DNA of 22,328 nt from the NCBI GenBank assembly GCA_009602725.1, contig WELB01000020.1, positions 867,385 through 889,712 on the forward strand. Reading direction: 5' to 3'. This DNA comes from Spirogloea muscicola (Eukaryota; Streptophyta; Zygnematophyceae; Spirogloeales; Spirogloeaceae). The first letter of the stretch is position 1; the number at the start of each line of letters is the position of its first letter. A program made the translations under genes and the position numbers. The notes below the pieces were generated by a model, which ran no database searches, was not told the origin of the DNA, and saw only the letters and a list, made by a program, of their open reading frames with translations. Shown piece after piece: positions 1 through 9,300 of the stretch.

Positions 1-12
1 TTCTCGTACTCT

Positions 13-74
13 GTTCATTCTTTTTCGGGCTGGTTGTTCCAGCCCCTATTCTCAATGGGCGAGCACTTTCTTCT
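13..74 (+). repeat. Hairpin repeat, copy 1
   Basis: A CATTCTTTTT-type lead is followed by a perfect 7-bp stem (GGGCTGG at 27-33, CCAGCCC at 39-45) with a 5-base loop, and then a tail at 46-74. The 29-base tail is identical to the tail of copy 3 (480-508). Confidence 0.75.
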
Positions 75-326
75 AAGTCAGGCCTCCGGCTTTCGTGGCG
101 GCGGTCCAGCTCCCCAAGTTAGCTTGTCAGATTTGTTTGTGCTCACCAGTGGGTACTAATGTCATCTTAGGTACCTTAGATTAGGTCTCCGTATTATGTA
201 GCATTGTTTAGTCTGCACTCGACTCTGCCTGAACAATGTATTGGCTTGAATTGGCCTCCCTTTCAATTCATGCGCCCCGCGCGCCTTCTCTCTTTTTCGG
301 CACCTCTTTCTTTGGCTTTGGACATT

Positions 327-386
327 GTCCATTCTTTTTGGGCTGGCTTTGCCAGCCCTCTTCTCTATGGGCGAGCACTGCTTGTA
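327..386 (+). repeat. Hairpin repeat, copy 2
   Basis: It has the same order of parts as copy 1: a T-rich lead, a perfect 8-bp stem (GGGCTGGC at 340-347, GCCAGCCC at 351-358) with a TTT loop, then the tail containing ATGGGCGAGCACT. It differs from copies 1 and 3 at several tail positions, so it is an older or diverged copy. Confidence 0.75.
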
Positions 387-403
387 GGCCCCTCCGAACC
401 TTT

Positions 404-508
404 GTCAATTCTTTTTGGGCTGTCTTTGTTCCTTTCCGCCCTGCCGGCGCTTGGACAGCCCCTCTTCTCCAAGGGCGCGCTATTCTCAATGGGCGAGCAC
501 TTTCTTCT
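404..508 (+). repeat. Hairpin repeat, copy 3, with enlarged loop
   Basis: The stem is GGGCTGTC (417-424) with GACAGCCC (454-461). Relative to copy 2 one base pair changed on both sides (G-C to T-A), so pairing is kept. The loop is 29 bases instead of 3-5. A partial tail-like stretch (462-479) precedes the full tail at 480-508. Confidence 0.7.
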
Positions 509-534
509 TATTCTTCTCCTGCCGGCGCCCCCCG

Positions 535-554
535 GGGGCCGCCATGGCGGCCCC
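535..554. promoter_or_regulatory. 20-bp palindrome centred on the MMAA start codon
   Basis: The 20 bases are a perfect GC-rich palindrome whose centre is CCATGG, the initiation codon at 544-546. In mRNA it could fold to a stem of about 8 bp with the AUG in the loop. It may simply be a by-product of a GCC-ATG-GC start context next to GC-rich Ala codons. Confidence 0.5.
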
Positions 555-3064
555 GCGGCGGCTCGGGTGTTTATGGGCGGTCGTGCCGGCAGCCCGTCGC
601 TGCCACCAGTCCGCCACTGATGGTCGTGCCACAGCTGCCGGCGCTGCTTCCCGGCGTGGGGCCGCGCGGCGCAGCCCTCGGCTCGACAGCGGCAGCCGCG
701 CGGTGGGCCGGCCCGAGGCCTCCACGCGCGGCACCTGCTCCGCCAGCTGCAGGCCCTCCGGAGCCACGAGCCCTGAGCTGTCGCCCAGCACGAAAGCTTT
801 GGCGGATGGTGCGCCTCCCTGCTGTGCTAGGCCGGCTCCATGGCGGCTCATGGGGCGGGCATTCCAGCTTTGCACAAGCAACAAGGGTCTCCCATGTCCA
901 TCATCTCTTTTGCCCCCATACTGAGCACAAATTCATTTGACTCCTTGCACTAACATTATAGCTGCTTTTCAATCCTTGCGCGGTCGCTATCCACTACGTA
1001 CCAGGCTTACTGGCGGGGCACCACAGCTTCCTCAGCCGGGCAATCACGCTGTGCGAGTCGCAGCGCAGGTGTGCAGCAAGCCTCCTTTCCTCCCTAAGCA
1101 GCCAATGTCTTTCTGAATTTGCACATCTCCTTGATGGGCGGCTCGATATGGTGGCTCAAAATGCCCAAGCAGCTCCTGCGCCGCCCGTCCTCAGCGACCA
1201 CCGCGCGCAGGCGGCTGAACTGCTGCAGCACGTGGTGTCAGCGAGCCCCCTTCTGAGAGAGCGGCCAATGTTCCGTGTTGGTGTCACAGGCCCCCCGGGG
1301 GCCGGCAAGTCCAGCCTGATTGAGCGTTAGTCGCCATCCGCAAAATCCCCCTCTGATACTGGTAGAGCAGCAGGCCTAGTACATCTCACAATTTACCAGC
1401 ATAAATGAATCCTTTGCGTCACTTGCGGCAGAAAGATGCTGCACGACTAGCTGATAGGCTGGCGATAAATAAAAGTATGATCCAATTGTGAGTGCGCACG
1501 TCACAGGCCTTGGGCTGCTGGCCACGTCCAAGGGCCATAAGGTGGCGGTGCTGGCCATCGACCCATCGTCGGCACAGAGTGGCGGGTCCATTCTTGGCGA
1601 CAAGACGCGCATGGAGGAGCTCTCACGGCACCCAGACGCATTTGTCCGCCCAACTCCATCAAGATGCCACGGCGGCGGCATTGCCCGCAACAGTGCCGAC
1701 GCCACGGTGCTATGCGAGGTGACAGCATGGCTCGCGACCAATGCTGCACTCTTACGTCCTAGGCACATTGCTGTCTATCTTATACTCACTGACAAGAGCT
1801 TGGCAGTGTATCCTGTAGGCCAGATAGCTGACAAGAACCAAAAATCATCAACAAGTCAAGAAGGTCACATTGTACGTGTCTTCCACGATGTCCATGTCAC
1901 GCGCAGCTTTGTGATGTAATGGCTCATAGGTTGCTATTCTAGCTGCATGATATCCAATGAAAACTGATGCATCTGTCATGTTGCTCCAGGCGGCAGGATG
2001 CAGTGTGCTCATGGTCGAGACTGTCGGTGGCGGCCAGGGCGACACTGCTGTGGCGGCCATTGTTGACGCCCTGCTCCTCGTCCTCCAGCCGGCCGGGGGT
2101 GACGAGCTGCAGGGCATCAAGAAAGGTATGGTGCCTGTGGACTTGGGCTGGCTTTGGAGCAACTATTTGCTCCAACTATTTGGCTGTAATTCTGTGGTCG
2201 TGCCTTTCTCCTATTTGAGTCTCTTATGACTTCACAAACGCCTGCACTGGGCTCGCACCTGAGTGCAGGCATTGTGGAGGTCGCCGACTTCATTGTGGTG
2301 AACAAGGCTGATGGCGACCTCCTACACAGTGCCCGTGCAGCAGTAAGGGAGTACCAGAATGCTCTACAGTACCTCCGGCCCCGGACACGATGCTGGTCCA
2401 CACCGGTGAGTTTCCCAACCTGCCTCCGGATGGCAAGCACGTGGGCTGCGTGGGGGCTCAAGGCAAGTCACATGTCTTGCCCTGTCATCCAGTAGCGCCA
2501 ACTACAAGCACTCCAGCAAATGCTGGGCCATGGCACTTGCAGTGTGCGGCTGACTATCAACAAGCATCTCAGGTGCTCGCCTGCAGCGCATGCACCGGCG
2601 CCGGCCTTGAGGAGCTTTGGCAGCAGCTGGCTGAGTTCGAGGGTGCAATGCGGGCGTCGGGGGAGCTGCGGGCACGTCGGGACGCCCAGCAGCAGAAGCT
2701 ACTGTGGAGCAGCGTCCAGGATGAGCTCCTTGACAGGTGACTTCACCCTGGCACTATTCTCCTTCTCATGCACGGGCCATCTATGAGTGAAGATGGCCAA
2801 GCACTTGCGGTTCCACAAGCTCCATAATTCCTGTTTGTGGCAAACATTGCGGCACGCATGGTCTGAGGTCTGGTGGAAGGTCCCTGGGTCAGCAGCTTCA
2901 TGTTCATAAGCAATTTCATCGAGCAACCTAGGTTGAGGAGGGACCAAGATGTGGGACTGGCTCTGGGCGAGGCGGAGGAGAGCATCCTGGCAGGTCGCCT
3001 TGCCATCAGGACTGCAACTTATCGCATAGTCGATGCAATCCTTCAACATGCTCAAAGACCTTAG
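544..3064 (+). CDS. MMAA: Methylmalonyl-CoA mutase-associated GTPase (MMAA/MeaB/ArgK family), mitochondrial
   Basis: This is a G3E-family GTPase. In this family it loads and protects the cobalamin cofactor of methylmalonyl-CoA mutase in propionate and odd-chain/branched amino-acid breakdown. Exons, all in phase: 544-808, 1005-1068, 1195-1325, 1507-1718, 1990-2125, 2269-2405, 2573-2736, 2932-3064. Together they give 413 residues, close to human MMAA (418). Visible motifs: a basic Ala/Arg-rich N-terminus starting MAAPRRLGCLW, typical of a mitochondrial presequence; RAITLCESQR with DHRAQ (about 99-115); Walker A GPPGAGKSS (142-150); DPSSAQSGGSILGDKTRM (172-189); ETVGGGQGD (234-242); base-recognition NKAD (281-284); and a C-terminal dimerisation helix region. 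The start is chosen because its frame joins exon 2 through ...SPSTKALADG/LLAGHH. Oddities: ETVGGGQGD replaces the usual ETVGVGQSE, and CHGGG replaces GTLGG. Family is certain; the mitochondrial location is inferred. Confidence 0.93.
2240..2270 (+). promoter_or_regulatory. Stem-loop enclosing the 3' splice site of MMAA intron 5
   Basis: GCCTGCACT at 2240-2248 pairs perfectly with AGTGCAGGC at 2262-2270 across a 13-base loop. The intron's terminal AG (2267-2268) lies inside the right arm. If it forms in pre-mRNA it would hide the acceptor. The same 143-base intron has a second hairpin, TTGGAGCA (2154-2161) with TGCTCCAA (2168-2175). Confidence 0.5.
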
Positions 3065-3381
3065 GTACTTATCATTGTGCACAGGGTTGGCTACACCCAT
3101 GTCTTTGTACAACAGTCACTATTCGATGCTGGATGCACTGCGACCCAGATGACATTGACAATTGCCACTTTATCAAGCAGTGCTTGAGCATTTCCACGGT
3201 CTTTTCTTGTCTTTGCCTTGTCTGTGCATGTCCACAGCAAAGAATCACTTGGACCATCAGCTTTCCATTTTTTACAAACGAATTTCAATGCTAGCCAAGA
3301 TTAAGGTGACACGAAGGTCATGTTTGTATCAAGCAGTGGTACTATGTTCTGTAGTGCTTGCGAGGTTGTCTAGTCAAAGGC
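3065..3381. other. Convergent gap between MMAA and TOP2
   Basis: The 317 bases separate the stop codons of two genes that face each other, so they must hold both 3' UTRs. No coding potential was recognised. A TGTAA is present only on the minus strand (TOP2 side). No TGTAA was found on the plus strand for MMAA, so its poly(A) signal is a variant or lies further downstream. Confidence 0.65.
3272..3276 (-). terminator. Candidate TOP2 poly(A) signal TGTAA
   Basis: TGTAA on the minus strand, about 106 bases past the TOP2 stop codon. TGTAA is the usual poly(A) signal of green algae. A five-base motif alone is weak evidence. Confidence 0.4.
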
Positions 3382-6300
3382 TTATTGACTGGAGGCATCG
3401 TCGTACACATCCTCGCCCTCTGAGGCAGCGTTTCCATCTTCCTCCCCACTGCTACTGTCAATGACATATCGCTGCAGGCAGTAGATAGCAGTCCACGTTT
3501 TGATGCAGGTCGAGAAAGAAAAAGCATCTGTCATGGAGGTTGCAGCGTAGCACAAGCAACTCTGAAAATGCCCTGCAGGATGCTTAGTGTTGCTGCCAAA
3601 ACGTGACTGAACACATCAGTGTCTTAGGATGGAGCCACAACTTCTCACACTAACAATAGAGGCAGAAAGCAATTTCGAGTACCTTCGTTGCTGCACGACT
3701 GGCACGAACAGGCCTGCTTGGCCTGATGTCATTGCCAGGAACTTGCACCCCCACCATCATGTCTCTCTCCCCGTTTTGAGTCTGACACATGAGAAGGATA
3801 CCATAACCAAATTACCAATCAGGGACCTGTTTCTGCATCTGCACAATAGGGCTGAATCTAAATGCAGAGGCCTGCATGTGCACTGATACAAACTGGTTAC
3901 AAGGAATCATGAATATTACAATCTCAACTTCGTCCATGACTCTTCAGATGGTCGAGGGTGCTTGGCATAGTATATCAAGTGTGACATGAGTTTGCAATGG
4001 CCTAGCCCTGGTGCAAGTGAAAGCTGCAATGGCTTTGTGCATCATAAGGAAAGTCTGGTAACGTCTGACCTGATCAGGCAGTGGTTTGGCGATACCCATG
4101 TCGGACAAGCCAGCTGCAAGCTTCACCAGGTCGTTCTTGTCTTCTGTTGCTGAGACTGTTTTAAGTACTCCTGTTGCAGCCACCCCCCTTGCCCTGCTGC
4201 TCTTGGTGACAGCAGGATGTTCTTTTGCTGGAGCTCTGCCAGCCTGCTAGAGCCACTGCCCTCCTTCAGTCTTCCCAAGTGGGCTATTGCAAGAATGCCA
4301 AGGCTGGACAACTCCGGCCCTTGAGACCCAGTGCCATGCTTAGACCTGACAATCACTTTCCAGCACTGTGAACACAAGACATAAGACAGCTCGCACCTTT
4401 TTGCTTGAAGCCTTCTTCTTCTTCGGCTGTACCTCATAATCAGAGCCAGATTCATCGTCCAAGTCGATCATGCCGACCTTTTCGCTCTCATCTTCGCTGT
4501 CTGCTTCTGCTCTCCTTGCCTTGCTTCGTGCAGCAAGAGGCAGGCCGACTGCAAAGAAAGTATTGTAGGTCAGCCTTTGACATATTCGCATTTGCAAGGT
4601 GCAAGGCATCTTGCCAAGACAACCTTGGCCGCCACTGCGGCTAAAGTGTATAATTCGTGGTCCTTTTGTCACAACATGTTGGAGCATTCTAGCCAGCGCC
4701 AGGACAGGCCTTGGCATGATGAATGCCTAAGAGCTTCAACAGTTGCACGTACTGCTGATTTTGGGCGATGGCGGCCTTTGCTGCAATACAGTATCAGCTT
4801 TGGCTCTCTCTTTTTCAACCTTGTCATCAACAAGTCGTTGTGTGACGCTGTCTGCTGCATGTCAAGTCATTGCCATGCCTGCATTAGTGCTCACACATGT
4901 GCACGACTGCTATAACAAAGCAATACAAGCGAGTACAACATGAGAATCACAATGATTTGTACACTACACATGCTTGTCACGAGTTACATTTGTATTGGGT
5001 TCCCTTACAGCAGTCCTGGACCAACACTCAAAGAGTGCTAGCTACTCCTAGTTGGAGCTTAGTCCCCTACAGAAGAGTAGCATCAGATTCAGGCAAGCTT
5101 ATAGTTCTCTTGAAAAAGCTGAGCGCTATCATACCTGGTGCTATGGCAGGCTGTGTGCGCTGCTTTGCCATAGCTGCCAATCTTTCATCCAGGGACAAGC
5201 CAAAATCTTCATCACCATCACTTGCCACTTCCTGTGAGGTCTTACAGGGACGAATTGGCAGAATGATGTTGTTAGCCTTGTGAGCAATGATGTCATACAA
5301 GGCAGTAGCCATAATGTGTGTGCCGCAACCTGCAAAAAGTGTCTCTTCTGATACAACTTGCAACCAATAGCATCTGATAGTCTTGTCATTATAAAGCTTT
5401 GCAACGATGTCATCTAAGAAAGAAAAGAGATTCCCAGTGTCTGCTAGGAATGCTGAAGCTTTTGGACTTTGCAAATGCTTTTACAACACTGTCAGCTAAA
5501 GGCTGCTGTGTCAAAGGAGCTGAAGGTTGCTGGTTCCCAATTGGCTTTGGGATGCTCGCACTGGTGGGCTGAGAATATGTGAAGCCAGTGTTAGGTTCAG
5601 TTTTCGTTTGAGGAAAGATCAGTATCATACTGAGTTAATAATCCTTGTATTTGTTGGATGAATGGGTCTAGATGGAAGGGTAAAAGAGACACCTAATCCA
5701 GCAAAGAAAAACAAAGCAGTACTATCTAACATCTGCTTCCTGGTTTGACATGATCTTACCTTGCCCAAAGCCTTCGCAAGGACGGGTCTTGAAGTTGCTG
5801 CAGGCTTCTTGCTTGCATATGCATCCTTCATGTTTATGCCTGCAAAACATATAAGGTATTCTTAGGTTTCTTGTCTACCTTTCGGTCACGAACGAAAGAG
5901 GCTTGCTGCTTGTCACATATGCAGCATGTATGGCAAGCAGCACTTTAAAACAATTCTCAAACCTGTGGGTATGACATTCTCCTTGTTTTCTTTGTGACTG
6001 TTCGGCTGGGTCTTCTTCTGGACCTTCCCTGCCTTTGGCTGTGCCTTGAACCCTTGCTGGCTTTCTTTGATCTGAGCTTCCTCCTCCTCCTCCTTGGCCT
6101 GAACATATGTATGAAAGGACACGAGAATGCTTATTCGCCTGATGGGCTATAAGCATGGTTGCCAAGCTGCATAATCATCACTATGCGGTATGCCTGCATG
6201 ATCAGCCATGGAAAATTTGGCTTCTACATGCTGTAGATCGACGGCCAGGTATGCTGACCTCCAGAGCAACCAACAGCTGGTCCAGTTCTCTGTCCCACAT

Positions 6301-9300
6301 ATCCTTGGGCTGCACCCGTGCTAGTGCATGCATCTCCTCTTCCTTTGCATCTCTCTCTTTGCAGAGCGCGTCCACCTTCTCAAGCGTGAGGCTCCACAAG
6401 GGCATTGAAAGCAAGTAGTCGTAGCCTACAGCAACTCCTGAGGCCGATGCCGAGGTCTGCACCATGTCTTTGTCACCATCTTGATCCTCCTCAGCATCCA
6501 CATCTCCAGCTTGCATCAACCTTTTATTCTTACCGGTGGACAGAGGGGCAAATCCAGCAGCCTGCAAGAATTTGTACATGTTTTAAATTATCAGGTCGTA
6601 TCAGCACCTCAGCTGAAGCTTGACAACATTGGCTCAGTGGTTGCTTAGCAACAGTTGAAAGCAAATTCAGTACATGGTTGTCGTACTTGGTCACAAGAAA
6701 GCTTGCCGGATGTGCAGACTGTAAAAGGCGTACCTGCAGCTGGGCCAAGAGGTCTGCCTTTCTGCGATTACTGACAATCAGAGTCCCTTGTACAACAGCC
6801 AGGATAAAACGTGTACGATTGTCCAACCTTATCAAGTCCTCCTTAAGCTGCGACAGCTGGAAGGCCTGAGGAAAGCAAGCAACCCAGCCAGCCTGTAAAT
6901 AGCATGCTTTCATATTGCTGGCCATTGGTCCAAGTACGTTGGCAATTCTAGGTTACAGTCTTTGGCAAATGACTTTTGCACACTAGGCCACATATAGTCA
7001 AAATTTACTTCAATACTGTCAATATCAACTTGCCTTTCGCTTGTTGTAATACTCCAATCTAATGTTGTAGAACATTGACAATACTGTGGCAAGCATCATG
7101 CAAGCACATTGACTGTTAGCATCCAGTATCTTTGCTTGGCAGGCATATTTGTCTTAGCACGAGTAAGACAATAGACCTATCAAAGAGCTGTCACACTAAC
7201 ATCCCAGGCTAGGAGCATTAGATGCATGTATTTGCAGCAGAAGGGCTAGAGAGGGGATGTGGCTCACTCTGTTCAGGAGAATCATATTTAGTGATGCGGC
7301 CATCCTTGTCAAACAGGTGCATGTTAGTTGTGCTTAGTGTGCTAGTGAGCTTGAACTTTTTCTCCAGACCTTCTGCTAGGGCCAGTGCCATGTTTGCCTC
7401 ACTTAACTCCACAACAAAGTGTACAGTGGTGTCGAAATGGTGCTGGCTGAAGGACTGCAGATACAGAGCGCAGGGGCAAGAGAAAGGTGTCATCGAGTGC
7501 TGCATTGATCCCCGTCTGTGTCAGGAGCCTTGCATCACTCAGAGGCTAAAGTCTTCCCTCCTTGTCTGAGCCGCATCCTTATAAGATCATGTTAGCTACT
7601 GATAAAGTATCTGATGCTTGTAAGCAGCCCCATAAGAACAAGCAACCTTGACAAATGGATCTCGTTGCTTGTCCGAGGTCTCCATGAGAGATTCAAGGAA
7701 CTCCTTGTAGTCCTGTGTCCACCTGCGCACGGGCAGCTCAGTGATGTCTACGGTTGTTGCACTAGTCTGTTGAATAGTCCCGGTTACAGTATATGACTGC
7801 CCGTTCTCTTTGGTAGCTGCAAGTTGGATGCTTCCCTGAGCACCATTCAGCAATATCGTCATTCATGGTCAGTCCAGGTCCGCAGCTTCATCAACAAAGA
7901 AGGCCCTCAACTTCCAGCTCTTCTATGCAGCCAACAGCAGCAACCATGTCGGTGATGCAGCTTACATGTGACGGAAAGAAAAAAGAAAAGACGAGAAAAC
8001 TGACCTGAAAGCCCTTGTACCAAGGGTCCATAGTCTTCACAGTCCCTCCTCGGATCATACTCTTCAGATTCGCTATCAGCTCGCGTGGGTTGTAGTTTGG
8101 GATAAATGAGCTCCAACCTGTACCAATACCCTCACTTCCATTCACTAGTACCATTGGTATAATTGGCAAGTACCTGCACAAGGTAGAGTGTCTTGAGGCC
8201 ATAATAGCTGCAGACTACTCGTGTCACAGTCGACATTCACCATTATACACACTACTGATAAAGCTCCAAAAAAACTTGCATAAGAATCTCCGTACATAGC
8301 TTACCAAACTGGTTCAATGGCAAGCCCATCATCATTGAGATAAAAAAGGAGACAGTCATCGGCTTCAGGAAATATGACACGAGTAATCTTGCATGGATAA
8401 GTATGGGTGTATCGAGGACTGGCAGCATCTTTGCCTCCCTGAAGTCAAAAACATAATAGCTATAAGCACCTTCACCCCCGTGTAAACATGGCGATGTTCA
8501 CAAGAGGCTCTCCTGATATTGCAATTCTAGGATGCTGTCCAACTCAACTGCGTACCTGAGCTCGAGAGCCAAAGCCACCACTTGGGAAGAGCAGATTGAT
8601 GTTATTGCTGCCGACAAAATCCTGAGCAAGCCCAGTTATGGTGCTATTCAAGCTGGCTTCGCCATGGTGATAAGCTGTGTGCTCTGTCACATAACCTGCC
8701 AGAGATGCAACCTGGAGGAGTAGCAAAACATTATAGGGACAGGAAAGTGTCAATGTTGCTGGAAGTCCGCAGGACATTCTCTTGCCAGAAACATACTCTT
8801 GTCAATGTAAAAGCTTTTATATCACTTGGTTGCTGCTAAAGGCATGTCAAACCATGAGTGGTGTAGACCAAGATTTCATATATGCAGGGAGATCACTGGT
8901 CGAGCTTGACATGTCTCATACCCTGCATTCCTTGGTCAAATTTCTCTTGAAGCATGCATACAGTATCTTTCGTTGACCAGGCTTTAGTCCATCCATGATG
9001 GAGGGGATTGAGCGCATATTATCAGCCAGTGAGAAGAGGATCAGTTCCTTGTTGACAAAGTCTTGATAGGAGATAGTGGGAGCGCTTTGGTCAAGGTAGG
9101 TGCCAGGCTGTAAAAGGGGACAAAGCTTGATCAGCCACTTGCAACTTGGAAAGGAGAGTATTAAGATTTGGATTGATGTATCTTTCAACGTCTATCGGTG
9201 GCTTACAGCACTGCAGAGGCATAATAATTCTCTTGGGGACATAATATTGACATGTCAAAGGCACTGGGTTTGGCTTATAGCAAATGCCATCTGGTTGTCA

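Larger units (their letters stand above)
1..543. other. Non-coding 5' region upstream of the MMAA gene
   Basis: No reading frame here resembles a known protein; the open frames that exist overlap MMAA exon 1 in the wrong phase. The stretch is T-rich and pyrimidine-rich up to about 530 and then turns abruptly GC-rich just before the MMAA start codon. It contains three related hairpin repeats, listed separately. The MMAA promoter and 5' UTR must lie here, but I see no clear TATA box. Confidence 0.6.

Noticed and set aside
236-940. 234-residue plus-strand open frame upstream of and over MMAA exon 1
   Set aside because: It is low-complexity Pro/Ala/Arg sequence, and the overlapping frame starting at 544 splices correctly into the GTPase.
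544-3064. Bacterial contamination or recent bacterial transfer for the MeaB-like gene
   Set aside because: Seven spliceosomal introns and a presequence-like N-terminus indicate a settled nuclear gene; human MMAA has similar length and layout.
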